Shown here in pieces: positions 34,113-42,744 of a stretch of 64,000 nt of DNA. The stretch is from Actinacidiphila sp965342175. Its GTDB lineage: Bacteria > Actinomycetota > Actinomycetes > Streptomycetales > Streptomycetaceae. The stretch lies in NCBI RefSeq assembly GCF_965342175.1, contig NZ_CBDRBL010000008.1, forward strand, positions 68,121 through 132,120. The letters run 5' to 3'. Position numbers and translations under genes: made by a program. The notes beneath the pieces were generated by a model, which made no database searches, had not been told where the DNA came from, and was given only the letters and a program-made list of their open reading frames with translations. The first letter of the stretch is position 1. Every line of letters begins with the position of its first letter.

Positions 34113-34177
34113 TTGACGCTATCTATCATAACCCGTTCGCGTCAGAATGACGATGGCCCCTCGCGTCAGTGTGACGC
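34113..34177. promoter_or_regulatory. Repeated TGACGC half-sites upstream of nadA, putative operator
   Basis: GCGTCA-GTG-TGACGC at 34163-34177 is a perfect palindrome, GCGTCA-GAA-TGACG at 34139-34152 nearly so, and a lone TTGACGC lies at 34113-34119. On the minus strand TATGAT, a likely nadA -10 box, lies between the second and third sites. Confidence 0.55.
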
Positions 34178-34304
34178 ATTACCCGAAGCGGGTCCGGTGT
34201 GCGAGCATGGAGGGCGCGAACACCCATCGGACCCGGAGGAATGAATCCGGGACGCCACCGGTTCACTGTTGTGGCAGCATCCGTACAACCCGGGAGTGGA
34301 TCAG

Positions 34305-34658
34305 ATGACGGTTCAGGACGAGACCAGCCAGAGCGAGGGCATCATCCTGTCCGACGCGGCGGCCTCCAAGGTCAAGAGCCTGCTCGAGCAGGAAGGCCGC
34401 GACGACCTCGCGCTGCGCGTCGCCGTCCAGCCGGGCGGTTGCTCCGGCCTGCGCTACCAGCTGTTCTTCGACGAGCGTTCTCTCGACGGCGACGTCGTCA
34501 AGGACTTCGGCGGTGTGAAGGTGGTCACCGACCGTATGAGCGCCCCCTACCTCGGCGGCGCCTCCATCGACTTCGTCGACACGATCGAGAAGCAGGGCTT
34601 CACGATCGACAACCCGAACGCCACCGGCTCCTGCGCCTGCGGCGACTCGTTCCACTGA
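34305..34658 (+). CDS. erpA: Iron-sulfur cluster insertion protein (A-type, ErpA/IscA-like)
   Basis: 117 aa from ATG 34305 with GGAGTGG upstream. A-type carrier signature: IILSDAAASKVKSLLEQEGR, VQPGGCSGLRYQLFFDE with Cys46, and the C-terminal SCACGDSFH with Cys110 and Cys112. It passes [2Fe-2S]/[4Fe-4S] clusters to client enzymes. Divergent from nadA, whose product needs such a cluster, and near lipA, another client. The desulfurase-TusA fusion 3-5 kb away may supply sulfur (inference). Confidence 0.94.
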   Translation: MTVQDETSQSEGIILSDAAASKVKSLLEQEGRDDLALRVAVQPGGCSGLRYQLFFDERSLDGDVVKDFGGVKVVTDRMSAPYLGGASIDFVDTIEKQGFTIDNPNATGSCACGDSFH

Positions 34659-34668
34659 GCCCCGCGCA

Positions 34669-34701
34669 AGGACGGCGGGCACCCACGGTGCTCGCCGTCC
34701 T
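34669..34701. terminator. erpA terminator
   Basis: 15-base arms (34669-34683, 34687-34701) with one G-U pair and a 3-base loop, between convergent genes. Confidence 0.8.
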
Positions 34702-34733
34702 CGGCGTGTCCTGACGCCTCGGGCCGGGCGCCG

Positions 34734-36089
34734 TCACTTCCCCGGCACCGTGCTGCCGTCGGAGAGATCGACGACCTTGCGGCCGCCCAGCGGCGCATCG
34801 AGGCGGACCGTGCGCGTGAAGCGTTCGGCGACCATGACGCAGGCCTTCCCCGGGTCCTCCTGCACCCCTGTCACCCGCACCGTCACCACCGCGCCCGACT
34901 CGTCGGCCGAAGCCGTGTAGCGACTGCACACCCCGCCCCAGAAGCGCAGTGTCAGCTCCGTGCCCTCGGCGCTGTACGACTCCACCTTCACCGGCGAGAC
35001 GACCGGCGCCACCGGCCTCGTCGGCGCGGGAGAGGCGCCGCCGCCGCGCACATGGGCCGGGTCCACGGCGGGCTGGGCCAGCACCGAGGTGCGCGTCTCG
35101 CCCTTTCGCGCCACCTCGAAGAGCCAGGACGGCACCAGGGCGAGCCGCCCGGCCACCTGCTGCGCCGACAGGCCGAACTCGGCACGGCGCACCTCCAGCT
35201 GCCGGTGCGCCGTCGGCAGGCAGGGGAGCACCTCCGGCAGCCTCGGCCCGTCGCCGGACCCGCGGGGGTGCTTCGGCACCACGGTCGGGCAGGAGCCGAT
35301 TCCCGGGTCACCGCCCGCGCCGGGGCGCTCGAGCAGCTTCAAGGCCTCCTTCGCCGACACCACCGGATAGGTGTCGCCCCTGGTGAGCGGCGCCATCATG
35401 CCGTGCCCGGCGACCAGCAGCCCGTCGGAGGCGACCAGGACCGCCGACCGCCAGCCGTGCGTCGGCAGCCCCGCCGGCCGCGGGTCCGCGGTGACCGTGC
35501 GCAGCACCCCCGAGACCTCGCGCGCGTCCGTTCGCGCGTCCTGCAGCCCGAGCGCCGCGAAGACCGGTGCCGCCACGCGCAGCGCCTGCGCCGCCGGTAC
35601 CGCGAGATCCTCCCGAACCGGGGCGCGGCCCTCGCGGGGTGCGCCGCCGTAGTAGGCGTACGACCAGGCGCCCGGCGCTTCCTTGCCGACCCGGAGCACC
35701 GGCCCGCCGCCGTCCGGCGTGCCGCCGGCCTTCCAGACGCCGTGGTCGGACGTCACCGTCCCCGGCACATCAAGGGCGCGCGCCAGCCGTACCACCGCGG
35801 CACGCGACACGTCACCCGGGAGCCGCACGGCCGCGGAGGACGGGCCGTCGGGCAGGTCGCCCCGGACGGTGAGGTCGACACCCGCATCGCGGCCGGCGCC
35901 ATCGAGCTCCAGCGGCCGAGGGGAAGCGCCCCCGCTGCCGCCCGAGCCGCGCGGCACGGCGCCGTCCGCCGCCGACGAGGCCCAGTAGGCTCCGCCGCCC
36001 CCGGCGGCCAGCACGGCGGCCGCCACCGCCGTCACCGCCCACGATGACCTGCTCCGGCGGCGGTGCGGTCGCGTCGGCTCGCTCTCCAC
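34734..36089 (-). CDS. Membrane-anchored extracytoplasmic protein, function unknown
   Basis: 451 aa, GTG start with AAGGAG upstream. A basic N-terminus (PHRRRSRSSW) leads into one helix (AVTAVAAAVLAAGGGGAYWA, about 17-36) and a long outer part with no membrane segment. The outer part contains ALDVPGTVTSDHGVWKAGG, VLRVGKEAPGAWSYAYYGG and a four-cysteine arrangement (CPTVV, PCLPTAH, GGVCSRY and KACVM) that could make disulfides. I know it as a conserved Streptomyces protein without function. It runs convergent with erpA and has a small gene about 100 bases upstream on the same strand. Confidence 0.82.
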   Translation of the reverse strand: MESEPTRPHRRRSRSSWAVTAVAAAVLAAGGGGAYWASSAADGAVPRGSGGSGGASPRPLELDGAGRDAGVDLTVRGDLPDGPSSAAVRLPGDVSRAAVVRLARALDVPGTVTSDHGVWKAGGTPDGGGPVLRVGKEAPGAWSYAYYGGAPREGRAPVREDLAVPAAQALRVAAPVFAALGLQDARTDAREVSGVLRTVTADPRPAGLPTHGWRSAVLVASDGLLVAGHGMMAPLTRGDTYPVVSAKEALKLLERPGAGGDPGIGSCPTVVPKHPRGSGDGPRLPEVLPCLPTAHRQLEVRRAEFGLSAQQVAGRLALVPSWLFEVARKGETRTSVLAQPAVDPAHVRGGGASPAPTRPVAPVVSPVKVESYSAEGTELTLRFWGGVCSRYTASADESGAVVTVRVTGVQEDPGKACVMVAERFTRTVRLDAPLGGRKVVDLSDGSTVPGK

Positions 36090-36191
36090 GATGGCTCCTT
36101 CGGCTCCGCTCAGCCGGCACAGCCGGCGACGTCCCGGCCGGGCGGCCGGAGGGACGTCGCTTGGACGGGCAGGAGCGCCTCGCGGTTCCGA

Positions 36192-36398
36192 TCAGTCGGC
36201 GTACTCCGCCATGCCCTCGACGACATGCGACGACGCGGCCGGCACCGTGATCCCGCGCAGACTGGCCGGGCTGACCGGAGCGGACGCGTCCTGCGCGGAG
36301 ACCTCCCAGTGCGCGGCCATCTTGCGGCAGTCGCCGACCAGCTCCGCGAGCGACTCGGGGTCGTCGAGGAGGGGAGCGGCGCGAAGAGGAGTGGTCAT
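36192..36398 (-). CDS. Small conserved protein, function unknown
   Basis: 68 aa from ATG 36398 (MTTPLRAAPLLDDPESLAELVGDCRKMAAHWEVSA at the front, HVVEGMAEYAD at the end); ATG 36410 is an alternative. One helical stretch, no membrane segment and no motif. It shares its upstream region with the divergent kinase gene; a palindrome ACTA-TCGGG-TAGT lies between them at 36440-36452. A short gap leads to the membrane-anchored protein gene on the same strand, so both may be one transcript. Confidence 0.7.
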   Translation of the reverse strand: MTTPLRAAPLLDDPESLAELVGDCRKMAAHWEVSAQDASAPVSPASLRGITVPAASSHVVEGMAEYAD

Positions 36399-36439
36399 AG
36401 ACACGACCATAGGGACCCGAGGTGAGGGGAGAAAGCCCT

Positions 36440-36452
36440 ACTATCGGGTAGT
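36440..36452. promoter_or_regulatory. Palindrome ACTA-N5-TAGT in divergent promoter region
   Basis: ACTATCGGGTAGT within an AT-richer stretch between the small gene and the kinase gene. Position suits a shared operator, but no regulator is known. Confidence 0.3.
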
Positions 36453-36535
36453 TTTCCCTAGTCGGCGCCCCCCGGCCCAGCCGGTAGCGTGGACAGGTAC
36501 CGTCCGCCGCCCGCCTCCGCAGGAGCATCCCAGCC

Positions 36536-37510
36536 GTGCGTATCGCAGTCACCGGCTCCATCGCCACCGACCACCTGATGACCTTCCCCGGCCGATTCGC
36601 CGACCAGCTCGTCGCCGATCAGCTGCACACGGTCTCCCTCTCCTTCCTGGTCGACACGCTCGACGTACGCCGCGGTGGCGTCGGTGCGAACATCTGCTTC
36701 GGGATGGGCCAGCTGGGTGTCCGGCCCATCCTCGTCGGCGCCGCCGGCTCCGACTTCGACGAGTACCGCGCCTGGCTCGACCGGCACGGCGTGGACACCG
36801 CGTCCGTCCGCATCTCCGAGGTGCTGCACACCGCGCGCTTCGTCTGCACCACGGACGCCGACCACAACCAGATCGGCTCCTTCTACACCGGCGCCATGAG
36901 CGAGGCCCGCCTCATCGAGCTGCACTCCGTCGCCGCCCGCGTGGGCGGCCTCGACCTCGTGCTCATCGGCGCCGACGACCCCGAGGCGATGCTGCGCCAC
37001 ACCGAGGAGTGCCGCTCCCGCGGCATCCCGTGGGCGGCGGACTTCTCGCAGCAGATCGCCCGTATGAACGGCGACGAGATCCGGATACTGCTCGACGGCG
37101 CGGCCTACCTCTTCTCCAACGAGTACGAGAAGGGCCTGATCGAGTCCAAGACCGGCTGGACGGACGCCGAGATCCTCGGCCGGGTCGGCACCCGCGTCAC
37201 CACGCTCGGCTCGCGCGGCGTCCGCATCGAGCGGGCCGGCGAGGAGCCGATCGTCGTGAGCTGCCCGGAGGAGGAGGCCAAGGTCGACCCCACCGGCGTC
37301 GGCGACGCCTTCCGGGCGGGTTTCCTCTCGGGTCTGGCGTGGGGCGTGGGTGCGGAGCGGGCGGCCCAGGTGGGCTGCATGCTGGCGACGCTGGTGATCG
37401 AGACGGTCGGCACGCAGGAGTACCAGTTGCGGCGGGCTCACTTCATGGACCGCTTCACCAAGGCCTACGGCGAGGACGCGGCCGAGGAGGTCCGCGCGCA
37501 CCTTCACTGA
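36536..37510 (+). CDS. PfkB-family carbohydrate kinase, adenosine-kinase-like (Rv2202c type)
   Basis: 324 aa, GTG start with AGGAG upstream. Opening AVTGSIATDHLMTFPGRFADQL and RGGVGANICFGMGQLG are the PfkB N-terminal signature; DPTGVGDAFRAGFLSG holds the catalytic base (Asp257) and anion hole. By memory it closely resembles the M. tuberculosis adenosine kinase Rv2202c throughout (for example FVCTTDADHNQIGSFYTGAMSEAR and GTQEYQ), so adenosine salvage is the best guess. As in mycobacteria it stays near ctaC. Its 3' end overlaps, on the other strand, the run-on tail of the desulfurase fusion. Confidence 0.88.
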   Translation: MRIAVTGSIATDHLMTFPGRFADQLVADQLHTVSLSFLVDTLDVRRGGVGANICFGMGQLGVRPILVGAAGSDFDEYRAWLDRHGVDTASVRISEVLHTARFVCTTDADHNQIGSFYTGAMSEARLIELHSVAARVGGLDLVLIGADDPEAMLRHTEECRSRGIPWAADFSQQIARMNGDEIRILLDGAAYLFSNEYEKGLIESKTGWTDAEILGRVGTRVTTLGSRGVRIERAGEEPIVVSCPEEEAKVDPTGVGDAFRAGFLSGLAWGVGAERAAQVGCMLATLVIETVGTQEYQLRRAHFMDRFTKAYGEDAAEEVRAHLH

Positions 37511-39257
37511 GGCGCTGCGAGGTCGGCCGCCTGGTCGCCTCCCACCGCGGCCGCCCGGGAGGGGCGGCACGGCGGCGGACATGGCGGTCGGGGCGGGCGC
37601 CGGAAAAGCGATCGGGGTGCGTGCGCGCCGCACCTCGGATGCGATGGCGTACGCGTCCTCCCGCGCCGACGGCCGAGCGGCAGGGGACCCGGGGCGGTGG
37701 CGTCGGGGCGGGCGCCTCGCGTCCCGGTCGCACCGCCCCCCCGCGGCGGCGCGCGCCCCGGGGCGAGGGCCTCGGTGAGGACGCGGGGGACCGGCTGCGC
37801 ACAGCCGCGCCCACCCGTGGGCCCCCGCACCAGGCCGGAGGCCGAGCGTGCCATACAGCTGTGCGCGCCCACCCGGCGCCCAGGTACTCCTGCTCGCGCA
37901 TGTCGCACCACGCCGGGATGTCGAGCCGGGCGGCCTCGTCGTCGGAGAGCACCGACACGATCCCGCCCACCGGCACGTCCCCGATGACCTTCGCCAGCTC
38001 GATGACCGGAATCGGGCACCGCTTGCCGAGGGAGTCCACGACGAGATCCGGCCCGCCCTCCTCCTCGACCGCCTCCTTCGCGGACGGGCGCGCCGCCGGC
38101 CCTGACCCCGGCGTCGGCGCGCCGAGCCGCTCGCGCACCGCACGCACCACGCCGGGCAGCACCTCGAGGAAGCGGTCGACGTCCCCCGCCTCCGTCCCCG
38201 CCGGCAGCGAGACCCGCACGTTCCCCTCGGAGAGCACGCCCATCGCCTTGAGCACATGGCTCGGAGTCAGTGTGCTGGCCGTGCACGAGGACCCCGAGGA
38301 CACGGAGAAGCCCTCCCGGTCCAGTTCGTGCAGCAGGGCCTCGCCGTCCACGTAGAGGCAGGAGAAGGTCACCACGTTCGGCAGCCGCAGTTCGGGGTGC
38401 CCCACCACCTCGACGTCCGGGACGAGTTCGGGCACCGCGGCACGGATGCGGCCGACAAGGGCGGACAGCCGCGCCGCTTCCGCCGCGGCCTCGGCGCGCA
38501 CCGCCCGCAGGGAGGCGGCCGCGGCGACGATCGCGGGGAGGTTCTCGAAGCCGGGCGCGCGGCCCGACTCCCGTTCGTCCGCGGGTCCCTGGGACGCGAA
38601 GCGGGTTCCCTTGCGGACCGCCAGCAGACCCACCCCGGACGGCCCGCCCCACTTGTGGGCGCTCGCCGCCAGCAGCGACCAGCTCCCCGGCACCGCTCCC
38701 CAGCCCAGCGACTGGGCGGCGTCGACCAGCAGCGGCACACCCGCCGCCTGGCACAGCTCCGCGACCTCCTCGACCGGCTGCACCGTGCCGACTTCGTGGT
38801 TGGCGGACTGCAGGCAGGCCAGCGCGGTGTCCTCGCGCAGCGCCGCGCCGAAGGCGCCCGCGTCGACCAGTCCGGTGCGGTCGGTGCCGACCTGCGTGAC
38901 GTCGGCGTCCTCTCCGCCCTGCGCGTGGTTCACCGTGTACGACGCCGCGTGCAGCACGCAGGAGTGCTCGACGGCGGAGACGACCACATGCCGGCCCACC
39001 CGGCGCCGGCCGGCGAGCGCCCCGGCCACTCCCGCGTGGACGGCACGTGTACCCGAAGGAGTGAAAACGAGTTCGTCCGGACGGCACCCGACGGCGTCCG
39101 CGGCGGCCTCCCGGGCGGCGTCGAGCAGCAGCCGCGCGCGGCGCCCCTCGCGGTAGAGCCGGGAGGGGTCGGCCCACCCTTCGTCGAGGGCGGCGAGGAG
39201 GGCCTGCCTGGCGACGGGATGCAGCGGTGCGGCGGACGCGGCGTCGAAGTAGGGCAC
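37455..39257 (-). CDS. Cysteine desulfurase fused to TusA-like sulfurtransferase, run-on C-terminus
   Basis: From GTG 39257 (VPYFDAASAAPLHP). Residues 1-375 are a NifS/IscS-like class V enzyme: PLP lysine in SAHKWGGPSG (Lys202) and the active-site cysteine in SSGSSCTAS (Cys325). A linker leads to a TusA domain, LVVDSLGKRCPIPVIELAKVIG, with its sulfur-carrying Cys414. The likeness ends at CDMREQEYLG (residue 460, base 37878). Normally a stop should come within about 20 codons; instead the frame runs 140 more codons of Arg/Pro/Gly-rich sequence with poorer third-base GC and overlaps the kinase gene on the other strand. The true 3' end is probably altered. The enzyme likely passes sulfur from cysteine within one chain. 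Confidence 0.8.
   Translation of the reverse strand: MPYFDAASAAPLHPVARQALLAALDEGWADPSRLYREGRRARLLLDAAREAAADAVGCRPDELVFTPSGTRAVHAGVAGALAGRRRVGRHVVVSAVEHSCVLHAASYTVNHAQGGEDADVTQVGTDRTGLVDAGAFGAALREDTALACLQSANHEVGTVQPVEEVAELCQAAGVPLLVDAAQSLGWGAVPGSWSLLAASAHKWGGPSGVGLLAVRKGTRFASQGPADERESGRAPGFENLPAIVAAAASLRAVRAEAAAEAARLSALVGRIRAAVPELVPDVEVVGHPELRLPNVVTFSCLYVDGEALLHELDREGFSVSSGSSCTASTLTPSHVLKAMGVLSEGNVRVSLPAGTEAGDVDRFLEVLPGVVRAVRERLGAPTPGSGPAARPSAKEAVEEEGGPDLVVDSLGKRCPIPVIELAKVIGDVPVGGIVSVLSDDEAARLDIPAWCDMREQEYLGAGWARTAVWHARPPAWCGGPRVGAAVRSRSPASSPRPSPRGARRRGGAVRPGREAPAPTPPPRVPCRSAVGAGGRVRHRIRGAARTHPDRFSGARPDRHVRRRAAPPGRPRWEATRRPTSQRLSEGARGPPRPRPRRRPW
37511..37877. other. Gene-poor stretch covered only by the run-on frame
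   Basis: Between the kinase stop and the last recognisable TusA codon. All three minus-strand frames stay open because of extreme GC content, but none resembles protein. No terminator hairpin of the usual strength is seen between these convergent genes. Confidence 0.5.
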
Positions 39258-39310
39258 GTGGTGAACGCTACGCCCCGGTGCCCCGGCGAGCGTCTGGGGA
39301 CCAGTCAAAA

Positions 39311-39368
39311 GCCCCCGAAACGGGGCCCTCCGCAGGTGCGGAGCGGTGCCCGACACCCCTTCGGGGGC
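39311..39368. repeat. Nested hairpins between desulfurase fusion and ctaC
   Basis: GCCCCCGAAACGGGG (39311-39325) pairs with CCCCTTCGGGGGC (39356-39368). Inside sits CTCCGC-AGGT-GCGGAG (39328-39343). The position is upstream of both divergent genes. Confidence 0.6.
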
Positions 39369-39525
39369 CGCCCCGGCGCGTTGGCCCCCCTCCCCGCGCG
39401 CCCCAAAATCGAGTCCAGTAGGGTTTGGTCCGCATAAACATCCACACCACTGCCCGCGCCAGGGCGACCGACCAGCACAGGCCGGGCATCCGGACGCGTG
39501 GGCGAGACTCTCGGGAAGGCGCTAC

Positions 39526-40491
39526 GTGAGTCCCTACGGCTCCGACCGCTCGTCGCGGCGCCCGATGCGGCGGATTCTGCCGCAGGCGCTGGCCGCGGGC
39601 CTGGTCCTTGCGACCGCCACCGGTTGCACATACGAGGACTTCCCCCGCCTCGGCATGCCCAGCCCCGTCACGGAGCAGGCACCGCGAATCCTGTCCCTCT
39701 GGCAGGGCTCCTGGGCCGCCGCGTTGGCGGTCGGCGTGCTCGTGTGGGGTCTGATCATCTGGAGCATCTTCTTCCACCGGCGCAGCCGCACGAAGGTGGA
39801 GGTCCCGCCCCAGGTCCGCTACAACATGCCGATCGAGGCGCTCTTCACCACGGTCCCGCTCGTCATCATCTCGGTGCTCTTCTACTTCACCGCCCGGGAC
39901 GAGTCCAAGCTGCTGGAGACCTCGGCGCGCCCCGACCACGTCGTCAACGTGGTCGGCTTCCAGTGGAGCTGGGCCTTCAACTACGTCGAGGACGTGGACG
40001 GCAACCCGTCGACGCCGGCGGCCGGCACGGTGCCCGCGGAGCTGTCCTCGATCCCCGCGAAGAAGCTGGACGCCCCCGCGGGCGCCGACGGCGTCTACGA
40101 CTACGGCACGCCGGCGACGCGGAACCCGGACACCGGCAACCCGGGCCCCACGCTGTGGCTCCCCAAGGGCGAGTCGGTCAGGTTCGTCCTCACCTCGCGT
40201 GACGTCATCCACTCCTTCTGGGTGGTCCCCTTCCTGATGAAGATGGACGTCATCCCCGGCCACACCAACGTCTTCCAGGTGACCCCCAGCAAGGAGGGCA
40301 CCTTCGTCGGCAAGTGCGCCGAGCTGTGCGGCGTGGACCACTCCCGGATGCTCTTCAACGTCAAGGTCGTCTCCCCCGAGGAGTACAGGCAGCACCTGAA
40401 GGACCTGGCGGACAAGGGCCAGACCGGTTACGTCCCGGCAGGCATTGCCACCACGGGCAACGCCAAGAACGCGGAGACCAAGACCCAGTGA
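39526..40491 (+). CDS. ctaC: Cytochrome c oxidase (aa3) subunit II
   Basis: 321 aa from GTG 39526 with GGAAGG upstream. Lipoprotein signal ending at Cys34 (ATATGC); two helices at about 60-80 and 103-122; then the cupredoxin domain with IHSFWVVPFLMKMD and the CuA motif CAELCGVDHSRM (Cys264, Cys268, His272, Met275). Accepts electrons from the diheme cytochrome cc of the bc1 complex. First gene of ctaC-ctaD-ctaF; ctaD starts inside its stop codon (GTGA). Confidence 0.97.
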   Translation: MSPYGSDRSSRRPMRRILPQALAAGLVLATATGCTYEDFPRLGMPSPVTEQAPRILSLWQGSWAAALAVGVLVWGLIIWSIFFHRRSRTKVEVPPQVRYNMPIEALFTTVPLVIISVLFYFTARDESKLLETSARPDHVVNVVGFQWSWAFNYVEDVDGNPSTPAAGTVPAELSSIPAKKLDAPAGADGVYDYGTPATRNPDTGNPGPTLWLPKGESVRFVLTSRDVIHSFWVVPFLMKMDVIPGHTNVFQVTPSKEGTFVGKCAELCGVDHSRMLFNVKVVSPEEYRQHLKDLADKGQTGYVPAGIATTGNAKNAETKTQ

Positions 40492-42230
40492 GCATTCTCA
40501 ACGAACCCCACGGTGCGGCCGCCGCGCACGGCGACGTGTACGCGGACGAGCTGCCGGTCCGCACCAAGCAGCCCGGCAACGTCGTCGTCAAGTGGCTGAC
40601 CACCACCGACCACAAGACGATCGGCACGCTCTACCTGGCGACGTCGTTCTTCTTCTTCCTCATCGGTGGCGTGATGGCGCTCGTCATGCGCGCCGAACTC
40701 GCCCGCCCCGGCACGCAGGTGGTGTCGAACGAGCAGTTCAACCAGCTCTTCACGATGCACGGCACCGTGATGCTGCTGATGTTCGCGACCCCGCTCTTCG
40801 CCGGCTTCGCGAACTGGATCATGCCGCTCCAGATCGGCGCGCCCGACGTCGCCTTCCCGCGGCTGAACATGTTCGCCTACTGGCTCTACCTGTTCGGCTC
40901 GCTGATCGCCGTCGCCGGCTTCCTCACCCCGCAGGGCGCCGCCGACTTCGGCTGGTTCGCCTACTCCCCGCTGACCGACGCGGTCCGCTCCCCGGGCATC
41001 GGCGGCGACCTGTGGATCATGGGTCTGGCGTTCTCCGGTTTCGGTACGATCCTCGGCTCGGTCAACTTCATCACCACGATCATCTGCATGCGCGCTCCCG
41101 GCATGACGATGTTCCGTATGCCGATCTTCACCTGGAACGTGCTGCTCACCGGTGTGCTGGTGCTCTTCGCCTTCCCGGTGCTGGCCGCCGCGCTGCTGGC
41201 CCTGGAGGCCGACCGCAAGTTCGGCGCGCATGTGTTCGACGCCGCCAACGGCGGCGCCTTGCTCTGGCAACACCTCTTCTGGTTCTTCGGGCACCCAGAG
41301 GTGTACATCATCGCGCTGCCGTTCTTCGGCATCATCAGTGAGGTCATCCCGGTCTTCTCCCGGAAGCCGATGTTCGGCTACGTCAGCCTCATCGCGGCGA
41401 CGATCTCCATCGCCGGCCTCTCGGCGACGGTGTGGGCCCACCACATGTACGTCACCGGTGGTGTGCTGCTGCCGTTCTTCTCCTTCATGACCTTCCTGAT
41501 CGCGGTGCCGACCGGTGTGAAGTTCTTCAACTGGATCGGCACGATGTGGAAGGGCTCACTGAGCTTCGAGACACCGATGCTCTGGGCGATCGGCTTCCTG
41601 ATCACCTTCACCTTCGGTGGTCTGACCGGTGTCATCCTGGCCTCGCCGCCGCTGGACTTCCACGTCTCGGACTCCTACTTCGTGGTGGCGCACTTCCACT
41701 ACGTCGTCTTCGGAACGGTCGTCTTCGCGATGTTCTCCGGCTTCCACTTCTGGTGGCCGAAGTTCACCGGCAAGATGCTCGACGAGCGCCTCGGCAAGAT
41801 CACCTTCTGGACGCTGTTCATCGGCTTCCACGGCACCTTCCTCGTCCAGCACTGGCTGGGCGCCGAGGGCATGCCCCGCCGCTACGCGGACTACCTGAAC
41901 GCGGACGGCTTCACCACGCTGAACACCATCTCGACCATCAGCTCCTTCCTGCTGGGCCTGTCGATCCTGCCGTTCATCTACAACGTGTGGAAGACGGCGA
42001 AGTACGGCAAGCAGGTCGAGGTCGACGACCCGTGGGGCTACGGCCGCTCGTTGGAGTGGGCGACCTCCTGCCCGCCGCCGCGGCACAACTTCCTCACGCT
42101 GCCGCGCATCCGGTCCGAATCCCCGGCGTTCGACCTCCACCACCCGGAGATCGCCGCCCTGGACCAGCTGGAGAACGTCGGCGCGGCCCCGGCCGTCTCC
42201 GGCGGCGACGAGAAGGAGAGCGGCAAGTGA
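40488..42230 (+). CDS. ctaD: Cytochrome c oxidase (aa3) subunit I
   Basis: 580 aa, twelve helices. Haem-copper site: MHGTVMLLMF (low-spin haem ligand), WFFGHPEVYIIALPFFG with the His-Tyr pair, WAHHMYVTGG (CuB histidines), and VVAHFHYVVFGTV (haem a3/a ligands). Reduces O2 to water and pumps protons. GTG start overlaps the ctaC stop by 4 bases; the stop in turn overlaps the ctaF start by 4 bases, so the three are tightly coupled. Confidence 0.98.
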   Translation: MSILNEPHGAAAAHGDVYADELPVRTKQPGNVVVKWLTTTDHKTIGTLYLATSFFFFLIGGVMALVMRAELARPGTQVVSNEQFNQLFTMHGTVMLLMFATPLFAGFANWIMPLQIGAPDVAFPRLNMFAYWLYLFGSLIAVAGFLTPQGAADFGWFAYSPLTDAVRSPGIGGDLWIMGLAFSGFGTILGSVNFITTIICMRAPGMTMFRMPIFTWNVLLTGVLVLFAFPVLAAALLALEADRKFGAHVFDAANGGALLWQHLFWFFGHPEVYIIALPFFGIISEVIPVFSRKPMFGYVSLIAATISIAGLSATVWAHHMYVTGGVLLPFFSFMTFLIAVPTGVKFFNWIGTMWKGSLSFETPMLWAIGFLITFTFGGLTGVILASPPLDFHVSDSYFVVAHFHYVVFGTVVFAMFSGFHFWWPKFTGKMLDERLGKITFWTLFIGFHGTFLVQHWLGAEGMPRRYADYLNADGFTTLNTISTISSFLLGLSILPFIYNVWKTAKYGKQVEVDDPWGYGRSLEWATSCPPPRHNFLTLPRIRSESPAFDLHHPEIAALDQLENVGAAPAVSGGDEKESGK

Positions 42231-42625
42231 AGTTCCAGGGCAAGCTCTTCCTGTGGCTGTCCGTCTTCTTCCTGGGCATGGCCATCGTGTACGGCCTGTG
42301 GTCCAGGGAGCCGGTCGGCACCACGGCGCTCTTCCTCTCCTTCGGCCTCGCCGTGATGGTCGGCTTCTACCTGGCCTTCACCGCCCGGCGCGCCGACACC
42401 GGCGCCCAGGACCGCGAGGACGCGGACGTCGCGGACGACTCCGGCGAGCTGGGCTTCTTCAGCCCGCACAGCTGGCAGCCGCTGCTGCTGGCCTTCGGTG
42501 GCGCCCTGGCCTTCCTGGGCATCATCTTCGGCTGGTGGCTGATCTACTTCTCGTCCCCCTTCATCCTCGTCGGCCTGTGGGGCTGGGTCTTCGAGTACTA
42601 CAGGGGTGAGAACCGCACCCAGTGA
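42227..42625 (+). CDS. ctaF: Cytochrome c oxidase subunit IV (actinobacterial CtaF)
   Basis: 132 aa with four hydrophobic helices (about 6-24, 30-49, 84-103 and 105-122) and an acidic loop AQDREDADVADDSGELGFFSPHSW between helices 2 and 3. This small subunit is specific to Actinobacteria and part of the bc1-aa3 supercomplex. GTG start overlaps the ctaD stop. The operon ends at the hairpin 25 bases later. Confidence 0.94.
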   Translation: MKFQGKLFLWLSVFFLGMAIVYGLWSREPVGTTALFLSFGLAVMVGFYLAFTARRADTGAQDREDADVADDSGELGFFSPHSWQPLLLAFGGALAFLGIIFGWWLIYFSSPFILVGLWGWVFEYYRGENRTQ

Positions 42626-42649
42626 GCGCCCCGCGTCCACGTACCGCAC

Positions 42650-42690
42650 GGCGACGGCCCGGAACCCCGGCAGGGGTCCGGGCCGTCGCC
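42650..42690 (+). terminator. ctaCDF terminator
   Basis: Arms 42650-42668 and 42673-42690 pair over 18 positions with one bulged base. Confidence 0.78.
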
Positions 42691-42744
42691 CGTTCGTACG
42701 CGCTCGACGGGCGCCGGAGATCGCCGGTGCTTAGCGTGGTGACC

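Noticed and set aside
37504..37900. Alternative frames of the desulfurase tail as separate small genes.
   Set aside because: All three frames are open only because the DNA is extremely GC-rich. None has a ribosome site, start or family-like sequence.
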